This document shows positions 37,129 to 48,480 of a stretch of DNA of 64,000 nt, piece after piece; the first letter of the stretch is position 1; every line of letters starts with the position of its first letter. Origin of the DNA: Stomoxys calcitrans (lineage: Eukaryota > Arthropoda > Insecta > Diptera > Muscidae). Position numbers and translations under genes: made by a program. The stretch spans positions 38,589,205-38,653,204 of the forward strand of contig NC_081553.1 in NCBI RefSeq assembly GCF_963082655.1, given 5' to 3'. The notes under the pieces were generated by a model, which had not been told where the DNA came from, did no database searches, and saw nothing but the letters and a program-made list of their open reading frames with translations.

Positions 37129-38140
37129 GTAAGTATAAAATCAAACAAAACAAAATCCCAGAACACATTCTAACACAGCAAAAGAACTCCAGCAAGCATA
37201 TGCAAATATCCCAAAGATCTGGTTTCAAATACCTGAATATCAGGTGGTTGGCCATATTACATGCTCGTGTGCCTTTATTTCCTTTTCCTGTGTGATGTTG
37301 CCTTTTATTTCAATTTAATTAAGGCCTGCCTGGAGGCATAATTTTGTAGGCGTTTCTTGATGATCGCTTTCTAAACACACACAAATGGTTTGCGCACGCG
37401 CAAATTAGGGGTTAGCCATTTGCCATTTAACAGAAGAAATTTTCTAAAAAAGAAATTTATTTATTGGTTTCATTTCTAGAGGGATAGGTGCTAATTTGGG
37501 TTTTCTTTATGAGCTTGATGAAAAAAATTCCTCCCTCTTTGTGTGTTTTACAGGCATGTGTTAGCGGCTGTCCCTCTGTCGTAGACACATCAATCATATT
37601 TCGTACATTTTCTTTGGTTTCATTGTTATGCCCATCAAGGAGCCTTTGAGACAAGTAATTAATCTGTTATTATAAGAAAACAAACAGAGAGACCTCTAGA
37701 GGCTAGCCTTCTTGGCTAAAGGAAAACAAAAACTCGACAAAGAAAAGGGGGGTAAGATTGAAGAAAAACGCCTGTCTTACTCTGGCATCCGCAGCAAAAA
37801 TATGATTATTATTTGTATATTAATTTAAACCACTTAACAAACATCTTAAAGAGTGTTAACTACTTGTCAGTTGTTATTGACACATAATGACATATTTGTC
37901 ATATTTTTGAAATGTATTAAAAGCCATCGATCGTTGGTGATGAGGATGAGAGAATTATTGGCAGGCAGCAGCAGTCATGTAATAATTAATTGGTAACAAC
38001 ATGTGTCTGAATAAATAATAACAGGAAGCAAAGTCATAAAGATGATAATGCAAAAAAGAAAATCGAGCAATAAAAACTATGACATTTATAAATCACTTTA
38101 TTAACTGACAATACATTGTCTGAGGTTTATGGAATTCCTA
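37129..38140. other. Gene-free start of intron 2
   Basis: Unique-looking sequence of relatively balanced composition, with no transposon or box copies. Slightly higher complexity than the rest of the intron makes it a reasonable place for conserved regulatory DNA, but nothing specific is seen. Confidence 0.4.
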
Positions 38141-39117
38141 AGATCAGCAACATGTTGCTGGAGAAAAAAATTTTTTTTTGTATAATTTTTAATATCTGCA
38201 GCAGACATTTGCAAATCAGTAACATAAGGCTGACATTTTTCAATTAAAAGTTTAAATGTAACTGACAAAAGGGTATCTGGGTTTATAGAATTCCAGGGAT
38301 CAGCAACATGTTGCTGAAAAAAACAAAATTTATAATAATTTTTTAAAATCTGCTGCTGTCATTTGCAAATCAGTTACATAAAGCTTAGCTTATTCTAGGG
38401 AGATCAGCAACATGTTGCGGAAAAAAAAATTCGACAATAATTCTATAATTATGTTTTTTTTAGCTTATTAAAACCTATTAGCATGTTGCAGCAACATTTT
38501 CTTTACCAATAAAACAAATATACCGATTAGACAAATACATTTAATATACAAAAACAAAATAAATTTTTCATAGTTCTTTTTGTTGTCTATGAACTCAAGA
38601 TCACTTGTTTTTGGCTGGCATTTACCACAGGGATAACTATCAAGCCAATGGTTGTCCAATTTATTTATTAATTGACAACCGTTGGTGATTTTATTTAGCA
38701 CCAATTTGGTTTTAAATAAATATGTATTCAAAAATTCGGTCGAAAGATTAACCATCTTTTCATCAACGGTGTTCTTCAATGAAATTTTATAAATATGTTG
38801 CTGCAAAATGTTGCTCTAGCATTTTTGGTTTTTTTTTCAATATCTATCGCCCAAAGTCATAATTTTCTATTATTCTGTGGGATTATTAAAAAAAATTAAA
38901 ACAACTTTTTTTTTAAATAGTTTTTAATTTCTTGTTGCATGGTTTAATTTCAACATGTTGCTGCAACATTTTTTTTTTTGAATAATTCGTATAAATGGTA
39001 ATCCAAAACCAGTTGTTTTCTGTAAACTTCTATACTTAAAAGCATTGAGGATTTAAGTTATAACCATATTCTCTTATGCCTTATAAGCATGTTGCTGAAA
39101 CATGTTGCCTGTAAAAT

Positions 39118-40667
39118 TTTTATACCCTCCACCATAAGATGGGGGGTATACTAATTTCGTCATTCTGTTTGTAACTACTCGAAATATTCGTCTGAGACCC
39201 CATAAAGTATATATATTCTTGATCGTCGTGACATTTTATGTCGATCTAGCCATGTCCGTCCGTCTGTCCGTCCGTCCGTCCGTCCGTCCGTCCGTCCGTC
39301 CGTCCGTCCGTCCGTCCGTCCGTCCGTCCGTCCGTCCGTCTGTCTGTCGAAAGCACGCTAACTTCCGAAGGAGTAAAGCTAGCCGCTTGAAATTTTGCAC
39401 AAATACTTCTTGTCAGTGTAGGTCGGTTGGTATTGTAAATGGGCCATATCGGTCCATGTTTTGATATAGCTGCCATATAAACCGATCTTGGGTCTTGACT
39501 TCTTGAGCCTCTAGCGTGCGCAATTCTTATCCGATCAGAATGAAATTTTGCACAACGTGTTTTGTTATGATATCCAACAACTATGCCAAGTATGGTTCAA
39601 ATCGGTTCATAAACTGATATAGCTGTCATATAAACAGATCTGGGGATTTGATTTCTTGAGCTTCTAGAGGGCGCAATTCCTATCCGATTTGGCTGAAATT
39701 TTGCATGACGTATTTTATTTTTACTTTCAACAACTGTGTCAAATAAGGTTCAAATCGGTTCATAACCTGATATAGCTACCATATAAACCGATCTTGGGTC
39801 TTGACTTCTTGACCCTCTAGAGGGCGCAATTCTTATCTGATTGGAATAAAATTTCGCACGTCGTGTTTTGTTATGATACCCAACAACTGTGCCATGTATG
39901 GTTCAAATCGGTCCATAACCTGATATAGCTACCATATAAACCGATCTTGGGTCTAGACTTCTTGACCCTCTAGAGGGCACAATTCTTATCCGATTTGAAT
40001 GAATTTTTGCACGAAGTATTTCGTTATGATATCCAACAACTGTGCCAAGTATGGTTTAAATCGGTTCATAACCTGATATAGCTGTCATATAAACAGATCT
40101 GGGGATTTGATTTCTTGAGCTTCTGGAGGGCGCAATTCCTATCCGATTTGGCTGAAATTTTGCATGACGTATTTTATTTTTACTTTCAACAACTGTGTCA
40201 AATAAGGTTCAAATCGGTTCATAACCTGATATAGCTGCCATATAAACCGATCTGGGATCTTGACTTCTTGACCCCTAGAGGTCGCAATTATTATCCGATA
40301 TGCCTGAAATTTTGTACGATGGATCCTCTCATGACCATCAACAAACGTGTTTATTGTGGTCTGAATCGGTCTATAGCCCGATACAGATCCCATATAAATC
40401 GTTCTCTCTATTTTACTTCGTGAGCCCCAATGGGCGCAATTCTTAAACGAATTGGCTGAAATTTTACACAGGCCTCCAACATATAATTTAATTGTGGTCC
40501 GAACCGGACCATATCTTGATATCGTTTTAATAGCAAAGTAACTCTTTTCTTATATACTTTTTTGCCTAAGAAGAGATGCCGGGAAAAGAACTTGACAAAT
40601 GCGATCCATGGTGGAGGGTATATAAGATTCGGCCCGGCCGAACTTAGCACGCTTTTACTTGTTTTAT
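39118..40667 (+). mobile_element. Complete DINE-1/Helentron-like non-autonomous element
   Basis: The 5' end is 'tataccctccaccataagat' followed by ggggggtatac, a sub-terminal inverted repeat against 'atccatggtggagggtatat' near 40604. Next comes 'cataaagtatatatattctt', 'gtcgatctagccatgtccg' and a TCCG microsatellite (about 39254-39340). Seven units of 152-155 bp follow ('tatagctgcc' or variants at 39463, 39618, 39771, 39923, 40078, 40231 and about 40384). The 3' end is 'gattcggcccggccgaactt' then agcacgcttttacttg. No Rep/helicase is encoded, so movement would need an autonomous partner. Layout matches the fly DINE-1 type as I know it. Confidence 0.82.
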
Positions 40668-41473
40668 ATATATATTTCTTGGAAATATCTACCAAAATTA
40701 AAAAATAAGTTAAAATTTCTCTTTAATTCTATGGGAAGTGAACAAAAATTGTATTAATAGTATTTTCAAAAAAAAAAAAATAATAATAATAAATTTATGG
40801 CAACATGTTGCAGCAACATTTATTCACGTAATGCGTAGAAAGATCAAACCAAAATAAAATTTACTATCTTTTATCCTTCTTTTTGTATAAAACTATTAAG
40901 GAAAAAGTTATTCTACATTGTCCCTCTAATATTTATAAATTTTTTGCAATATCTTGCTGCATGTGGCTCAAAAGAGATTTTCCATGTTGCAGCAACATTT
41001 TATGAAATATATGGAAGAAAAGTTGTTTTTTTCTAATCGTGTTTCGTATAAAAGTATTAAGAGAAAAATTTAATCACATTTTCTCTAATATTTATCAAAT
41101 TTTCCTTCATGTTGCTACAACTTGTGGTTTTACCATTGCTTTAAATATTTCGTAGAAAAGTCTTTAAAAATAACCCAAATTTTGAATTTTTTTTCTTCAA
41201 ACCTATAGGAAGGTAGAACAATTTTTTTTACTTGCATTTTCAAAAAAAAATTTTTTATGTCAACATGTTGCTGCAACATTTTTCCCAATTTCTTGGAAGA
41301 AACGTTAGGTTAACAAAAGTTTCTCGTTTTTATTCTTCTTTTATGTATTAAGAATAAAAATTTGTTTCATATTATATTAGTCAAGTAATTTCAACATGTT
41401 GCTGCAACATGTTGCTCTAGTAATATTTCTTTCAAATATCTATCAATTAATTTCAACATATTGCTGCAACATG

Positions 41474-41515
41474 TAAATGCAAATTTGCCCAAGAACATTC
41501 CATTAAGGAACTGAG
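41474..41515 (-). mobile_element. 42-bp SINE family 1 tail inserted in a box-A copy, with target duplication
   Basis: The insert 'caaatttgcccaagaac' and 'attccattaaggaact' is the tail of SINE family 1. GCTGCAACATG occurs on both sides (41463-41473 and 41516-41526); at least the first 8 bases are a target-site duplication of the box itself. The insert is truncated at the tRNA-head side, as expected of aborted retroposition. Confidence 0.7.
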
Positions 41516-41690
41516 GCTGCAACATGTTGCTCTAGTAATATTTGTTTCAAAAATTTCCTTGAAAATTATACCAAAATAATTTCAAGTAATAAAAGTTTTA
41601 TTTAAATCCAAAGAAAGTAAACAATTATTTTAACAACTGTATTTTCAAATTAAGATTTCTAATTGCAACATGTTGCTGCATCATTTTTTC

Positions 41691-44208
41691 AAATATTTTT
41701 CTAAAATTTTAAGCCAGAACTATCTTTTTTTGGTTTTAATATTTTTTTTTTTAATTTTTCTCCCATTTGCATATGTTACATTCCTTTCCCTTTTCCTCCC
41801 CCCTCTAAGAATCTCAATAATTATGTCATTTGCCCCTTTGGCTTTTATCACTTAACACCTTTTTACAAGCCCTGTATGATCATCAAGATCATCACCGCCA
41901 GCACCATTATGATGGTCGGTCGATGTCATAAAAACAACAGCCGCATTATTATCAGGCATTGTCGTCATCAACGTTGCTTTGGCAAAACGACTTTTATGGT
42001 CCTAATCATAAAATGTAATTATTACGGAAGAATTCAAACAAACTGTGAGATAACAAAATAACTTACAACACATTTAACAGAATTGCAGACTTTTGCAGCA
42101 AAAGTAAAGTGCAGTTGGTGTTGTTTTAAGTTTTTTTCACTCTCTCTGTTGCCTTAGTGGCTTTCTTTAGCATAACATGATTCTTGTCATTATTATTAAG
42201 AACTTAACACCTTTTTTTGTGAGTGAAGAAGACTCTGGATAAAAGTTTTTTTCTTCCATAATGGTGTTGGTGGCGGTATTTACCTTTGTTGCAGTTTTTC
42301 CTATAACTCAAGGGGATTTAACCATACCCGAGGACAGACCAAGCAAATATCACACTTTGTTATATGGTAGCACATGGCCCAGGCTAAGGGTGTACCATAA
42401 TTAAACAATACTGAGCAGCAAGTGTAGGGGGGGGGGGGGAAAAAAACCAGGGAAACTGCCTGTCATTTTATTAAGTAGTTTAAAAGGCCAAACTGCCTGG
42501 AGGTCACGAAACCCAAAAAAAATAACCAACCAACATTTGATTAAAATAAAGTGATATTAGATGCAAGAAAAACTAGGGGAATTTTAAAGACCATTTGAAA
42601 TACTAATTGAAAAATTATAGAGGGTAGTTCCTAAGACCTTAACACATTCCAAAAAAAGAATAAAATAAAATACAAAAAAACTTAAGGGTAAAAAAACTCA
42701 GGTGCAATTTGTAAGGCTCTAAGCTTGGCCAACTATAATCCTTCGAACAAAAGACCCAAACCGGAAAGTGAGCATTCACATATTGTGTGCAGCAAACAAA
42801 CATCAATGTTCGTTCAAGAGCAGATGTTTTTTGTACTATAACACACTCTCTCAATATGGTCACTCAGCATGGAATTATCACTCAGGCGAAAGTAGGCATT
42901 TCCCTCAATCCTCTACACTGTGGCAAATTTGCATATGCACACACCACATGACAACAAAAAGCCAAGCGAGATCATTTATCATGGGACTATGCCTTTTGTT
43001 ATGGCTCAACGTAAGAATTTCTAATATTTTCTTGCGACACCAACACCACAACAACAAGAACAACAAAAAAAAAAAAACAATTTGTCATTTTTCTTGTTTG
43101 ATGTTGTTGCAAATCCTTCAAGATTCTTTTGAGTTGTTGTTGTCTGACATAAATTGGTCAACGACAAGAAGAACATCCGACATCAAAAAGGCAAATAAAC
43201 GAAACCCCAACGAAGCCACGAAAAACCTATCAACAAATATGTCTAAACTGTCAACAATGACATTGCAAATGTTTACAACTACACACAGTCAGTCAGCGAG
43301 GCAACCAAACATGTGATGGCGCTCGCTGGCCTACTCTCAATGCTCGCTCTCTCACAGACTCAGCAACATCCCAAACGAAAAACACAAAAATTTTTTTTTG
43401 ACAGTTAAAAAGATGGTAATAAATTACAGATGAGAAACGAGGAAAAACAATACATTGTCTACCATAGATAGGCAGACAGTATGACAGACAAAATAAAAAT
43501 ACTATATAACATGCATATATATATATGAGGGTATATTAAAAAGTAAAAAAAAAAAAAAACAAAAATCGTTGTCTAGAGAGTCCAAAAACCCCAACAGCAA
43601 AGAGCGCAAGAAAGATAGACCGAAAGAGAGTTTGTGTGCCAGAGTAGTGTTTATGGCAATGTTTACATACAGTAGCCTTTTTATAAAAGCCAACAACAAC
43701 AACAACGCCAGCAATAGCAGCAGCAGCAGCAATATGAGCCAAAGATTTATTACAATTTCGTGCATTTAAAACAGGCCTCCTTGTCAAAACACTTTTACAC
43801 ATTTACTCGTTGCTGGCTGTTCTTGTTGCTGCTGCTGCTGCTGTAGTTACTCTTGCCTTTTGCTGTTGTGGGGAGGGGGGCGGTTTTCACTGTTGCTGCT
43901 GGTGCCCCTCTTGTGGTTGTTGCTGTTATTGTTCATGTTTGATATTGACTTTTAAGCAAGCAGAAAACCAGAGCAATACAAACTTGTTGATTTACAATTT
44001 TAATTTATGAACCGGCATTCACCAGAGAGCATACTATAGCAAAAGTATAACCACACAACAACAATAGGTAGAAAATGTTTCTTATATATAGTATAGATTT
44101 TTGGCGGGAAATATTCCAAGTTTATGGTCATGGCCATAAGCTTGTGAGGCAACAAAAAGGGTTTAGCAAACGAATATTTAGGTTAGAAGTTTCAAATAAG
44201 ACTAAGTG
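41691..44208. other. Gene-free intron 2 sequence
   Basis: It includes a run of 13 G at 42427-42439 followed by A7, CAA/AAC runs near 43048-43080 and 43691-43705, and CAG/CTG runs at 43717-43732 and 43828-43845. The 182-residue frame at 42768-43316 is the longest non-repetitive frame in the window, but it shows no domain and no neighbouring splice logic and is not annotated. Confidence 0.5.
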
Positions 44209-45965
44209 AAATGTTGCAGCAACATTTTCTTACAAAAAATCATGCTAAAATGAGAAATTTTTTAGAATTGTAGGGTAGGCAAATGTTGCCTGAATTTCTC
44301 ATAAGGCATAGGTGAAATAATAGCAAAAATCGCAATCCCATGGCAGCCGGCTGTAGGTACCGGTTTGACCCCACTGAGGCGGCAAGTGCTGCCGCCTCAG
44401 TGTACAACACACTGCTACTGCAACAAATATAGCATGAATAATGCAAACATATTCAGACACATGTTGAAGCAACTTTTTAAACATTTTTCGGATTAGGTTT
44501 AACACTTAATGATGCAATATGTTTTGGTGCAGAGAATTATGAATAAAAATTCAAAAATTATGCGGCAGCAAGATGTTTCATTACTCTCCCATAAAAAAAT
44601 GACTATATACTGGAAAAAAGCTATAATCAGATTCGGCAACATGTTGATGCAACATTTCTCAAAAATAAATACATACAACAAAATAATGAAACATTTTTCA
44701 TTATAAAACACTAAAATAGTGCTTCAAATACTATAAACAGTTTCAGCAACATGTTGATGCAACATTTCTCAAAAAGAAATATATACAAAACAAAGAAAAC
44801 TAAACATTTTTTATTACAAAATGCTAAAATAATACTTAAAATACCATAACAGGTTTCAGCAACATGTTGATGCAACATTTAAACAAAATTTATGGCGATT
44901 AGTTTTCAATTTTATGCTGAAATATATTTTGAGGTAGAAAATAATGAACAAGAAATCTTAAATTATAGGGCAGTCAAGTTTTCGGAAATAAATTCTGGAA
45001 AAAAAAATAACAGCCGTAATGTTTTTTTACTATACCATAATGTGGCAAAAATATTAAAATTCAAATTTGTGGCAACATGTTGCTGCATCATTTACCAAAA
45101 AGATTCAATTTAAAAAAAAAAAACAGAAAATACGAATTTCCGGAAGAAAAAAACTGTGATAACTTTGTTTGACTGCTCCATGGCAAACACATTTTTAATT
45201 TTTGTAACCGGCAACATGTTGCAGCAACATTTTTAAAAATGATTTTGCTTCAGAAAACAGGGAATTAAAGAAAGGTTTCTGGAAGAAAACGAAGAAAACA
45301 ACAGTTTTTTTTAATGCTCCATAGTGAGGCAGAAACATTTTTAATTTTTATTTACATCAACATGTTGCAGCAACATTGTAAAGAATATTTTTAATTCTCA
45401 TAAAAGGGAAATTGAAGAATTTACCAGGGTAGAAACTACTAAATGAATATATATTTTAAAGCTTCTGCACTTTGACAAAAAATTGTTGGGCCAATTTGTT
45501 TTAAAATTAGGTGGGCAGTATGTTGCTGCAACATTTGGTTTCCAAAGCTGCAAAATTTTTTCTTAATAAACATTGTCTTGAAGACTTTAGAAATATCTGT
45601 GGTAGGCTTGAACACTAAAACTGAACATTAACGATTGGGTTGTTTATAATTCATAAATGTTTCAGCAACATGTTGCAATAGAATTTCATAAAGTTTTTGC
45701 AGTTTTTAAAATGGTAAAACAACGTCTATTTCATACCAAATGAAAGTCCAACAGTTTTTTTAAATTATAGTTATACCCTTAGGCAAATCTTATTTATCAA
45801 CATGTTGCTGCAACATTTCCTCATATAAGCAATTTCCAGAAATTTGTAAAGAAAATATTTTAATTTTGTTTTGGTTGAGTATCACCTTGATATACTTTTC
45901 CCAACTTATGACCTCTTCTTAGAATGACCTCTTTCCTCTCATAAACAATGTTGCTGCAACATTTT
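44209..45965 (+). repeat. Box-A array, cluster 5
   Basis: About twelve copies near 44210, 44457 (decayed), 44636, 44744, 44860, 45070, 45210, 45356, 45515, 45662, 45796 and 45944. Spacings are mostly 108-160 bp. Three neighbours (44636, 44744, 44860) share the variant GCAACATGTTGATGCAACAT, with GAT instead of GCT, and nearly the same flanks ('tttcagcaacatgttgatg'), showing recent local duplication. The frame at 44892-45113 runs across the array and is not a gene. Confidence 0.85.
44328..44428 (+). mobile_element. SINE family 3 internal fragment
   Basis: 'atcccatggcagccggctgt' continuing 'aggtaccggtttgacccc' and 'gcctcagtgtacaacacact' matches the middle of the copies at 18540-18620 and 22100-22190. 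Both ends are missing; it sits within box-A cluster 5. Confidence 0.65.
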
Positions 45966-47086
45966 CGATTTTTTCATATACAGCTTTTCTTTTTAATTTA
46001 TTTTTTCCTCCATGAAATGCTACTTAGCTGATTTTCAATTTAATTTATAGCATTTATTACCTTCATATACACCGACAACGATGACGATATCCCGTAGTGT
46101 TGCAAGCGCCAAACATTTTCCTTCAGGCAAATCAAACAACAACAATATCAACAACATCCTAAAGCGAAAAAAATCTTTTGCTCTACTCATAATTAGAAGA
46201 GTTCTTGAGTGCATGTATAAACGATTGAACATTGAGGCTATAGTGGCATCAGTGTAAATGCCTAGAATAAAATACAAATATACAACAACAAGAAGAAAAA
46301 AAAATCATCTAAAATTGGCATTTTAGAAATGCATAGCATTTCCTTTAACTTATGCTCTAATTAAAATACCAAATGTTAAATGCACTTATAAACACACCAA
46401 CGTAAACTTCTATGCCTCTAAAACATTGTGAATAGGTCTAGGCAGTAAGTGGTGTGGTAAGTATGTGGTATTTAATGAGTGCGTTTTATACGCCAAAAGA
46501 TAGTACACTAGGCAGGCAGGCAGGCAGGCTAGCAAGCATTGCCCTAGCCTGATGATTTTCTTGGTGATGCTGATGATGCTACTTGAAGACATTATAGAGA
46601 GCTGAGGAAAATCATCATAGCCCCTTGAGTATATTACTCTGACACCTCCCTTCAATAGAGATCTGTATTTGTCCCCCCCAAACTAACCCCCCCCCCACTA
46701 ACACCCCCTTAATAGAATTTCCTTTAAGTTATACCAGCTGCTATTTTGATGCTGTTGCTGCTGTGACGGGAAGCAGCCGCCACTTTTCAAAGTAGCAGCA
46801 GCAAAAGCATTGCAAGTAGTAGTACGAAGACCATGATGATGACGGCGGTTTCTTGTCGCCATTAGTGTAAACAAATTTAAGCAATATTGCCCGCACTGAG
46901 CAGATTTTGTTTTGCTATATGCCTGGCGCTGACTATGAGTTTCTTTTGCTGTGTGCTATGCATTTTGGACGCTATGGTTTTTTTTTGTGAAAACCGAAAT
47001 ATTTGATTTGATTTTCGTTTTAATTTGTTTATTTCTTTTTTTGGTGGGTCTTTATTTTTCATCATCTATTTTTCTTATTCTTACAG
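45966..47086. other. Gene-free end of intron 2
   Basis: Contains (GGCA)n at about 46511-46530, C-rich runs near 46673-46698 and CAG/GCA runs near 46795-46812. The last 60 bases are the pyrimidine tract of the exon 3 acceptor. No box-A copy falls in the 1.1 kb before exon 3. Confidence 0.5.
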
Positions 47087-47228
47087 ACATCCCCTATTCC
47101 CGCTGTTGGCTCTAATATTTGAAAAATGTGAATTGGCCACATGTACGCCCAGAGAACCTGGTGTGCAAGGTGGTGATGTATGTTCGTCAGAATCATTTAA
47201 TGAAGATATTGCAATGTTTAGTAAACAG
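47087..47228 (+). CDS. hth: homothorax coding exon 3 (start of MEIS/PKNOX N-terminal domain)
   Basis: The acceptor TTCTTACAG ends at 47086. The first base completes the split Glu codon, then the exon encodes [20 protein letters not shown], followed by [20 protein letters not shown] and IAMFSKQ. The donor GTAAGT is at 47229, phase 0. This is the near-invariant beginning of the MEIS/PKNOX N-terminal (HM) domain, the part of Hth/Meis that contacts the PBC protein Extradenticle. Length is 142 nt (residues 102-148). The rest of the domain should begin with the IRSQKPYY-type segment in the next exon; I could not find it before 64000. The domain sequence leaves no real alternative to hth among fly genes. 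Confidence 0.96.
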
Positions 47229-47367
47229 GTAAGTTTCATAGAGTTGTAAGAAATAAAAAAAATTAAAACAAAAACATAAAACGGGAATAAAAATCATAGA
47301 GGAAATGAAAAGCCAAAAGAAAATTAAAAAAAAAAAGTAATAATAGTACAAAATTTAAGTTTAAGCT

Positions 47368-48480
47368 TTAGCAACATGTTGCTGCAACATGTTGTTTCAT
47401 AGAGTTGTAAGAGAAAATTTAAAAAAGGAATACAAAAAGAGAATTAAAAGCATATAAGAAATGAAAAGCCTTAGGAAAATTGGTAAATAATAAAAATTTT
47501 AGAAAATTAAAGTTTTAGCTTTAACATCATGTTGTTGCAACATTGTTGCTAAACAAAAATTTTTTGAAACCTAAAGGAATTTCACCAAATTATTGTTTAA
47601 AAATAAGCAACAATTCAATATTTCGTACTTTAGGAATACAGAAAGGGAATTAAAAGCATATAAGAAATGAAAAGCCTTAGGAAAATTGGTAAATAATAAA
47701 AATTGTAGAAAATTAAAGTTTTAGCTTTAGCATCATGTTGTTGCAACATTGTTGCTAAACCCAAATTTTTTGAAACCTAAAGGAATTTCACCAAATTATT
47801 GTTTAAAAATAAGCAACAATTCAATATTTCATACTTTTGATCTATTGCATATCTAAAAAGAAAGTATTGTTAACTTTCCTGACTTTTTTTCACATTTTAT
47901 TTGAAATGTTGCTAAAACATTGTAACAGCCTAAGCTTTTTTCAAATTAAAATGGTTTTTCAGTCACAAATTACTTCAGCTTTTGTTTAAGCGCCTAAAAT
48001 AACGTAATATTACATTTTCTACCTTGGCAACATGTTGCTGCAACAATGTTGCTAGACTTTAAACAGCCCCAAATAGTAGCGAATTTAATTTGTTTTAGTT
48101 CTTCTTCTTTATCAAAGCAGTTTCAAGACAAAAATAAAAAAAATTTACAGCAAATTTTTTTTTTTTAATTTATTTTCAAATGTTCGCTGATACTTTTAAG
48201 AAAATTGAGTTGTAAAAATAGTTTTGAATTTGTTTTTAACATTAGATTCTAATTTTTGTTTAATTTTTCCTTATTTTTAATTTACCTTAAAAGAAAGTAT
48301 TGTTAACTTTCCAGTCTTTTTTCACATTTTTTTTGAAATGTTGCTGAAACGTTGTAACAACCTAAGCTTCTTTCAAATTAAAATTGTTTTTCAGTCACCA
48401 GATTTTGTTTAAACGCCTAAAATAACGTAATATTACATTTTCTGCCTTGGCAACATGTTGCTGCAACAATGTTGCTATAC
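47368..48480 (+). repeat. Box-A array, cluster 6, starting 140 bp after hth exon 3
   Basis: Copies lie near 47371, 47527, 47733, 47908 (weak), 48029, 48338 (weak) and 48453. Two longer duplications are visible. About 205 bp repeats ('gaaatgaaaagccttaggaa' at 47459 and 47664). About 425-432 bp repeats ('gaaagtattgttaactttcc' at 47860 and 48293, with the full box at 48029 and 48453). The copies at 48029 and 48453 are complete, GGCAACATGTTGC then TGCAACAATGTTGCT. The duplicated block at about 48290-48720 repeats the text at 47860-48290. Confidence 0.85.

Larger units (their letters stand above)
38143..41690 (+). repeat. Box-A array, cluster 4, split by a Helentron-like insertion
   Basis: Copies lie near 38143, 38300, 38403, 38477, 38791, 38950 and 39086, then again at 40800, 40984, 41107 (decayed), 41261, 41391, 41453, 41516 and 41663. 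Removing the 1.55-kb element at 39118-40667 leaves about 165 bp between the copies at 39086 and 40800, which restores the array spacing. The left copies are mostly the first half-box only (AGCAACATGTTGCTG). Those near 41261-41520 carry both halves. Confidence 0.85.
37129..47086 (+). other. hth: hth intron 2 (about 10 kb)
   Basis: It runs from GTAAGT at 37129 to TTCTTACAG at 47086, phase 2. It contains box-A clusters 4 and 5, a complete Helentron-like element, SINE fragments and unique AT-rich sequence. No additional exon was recognised. Confidence 0.9.

Noticed and set aside
42768..43316. 182-residue plus-strand frame in hth intron 2
   Set aside because: No recognisable domain, includes poly-Lys/Asn from A-rich and AAC runs, and lies in an intron without splice context. 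Chance frame is more likely.
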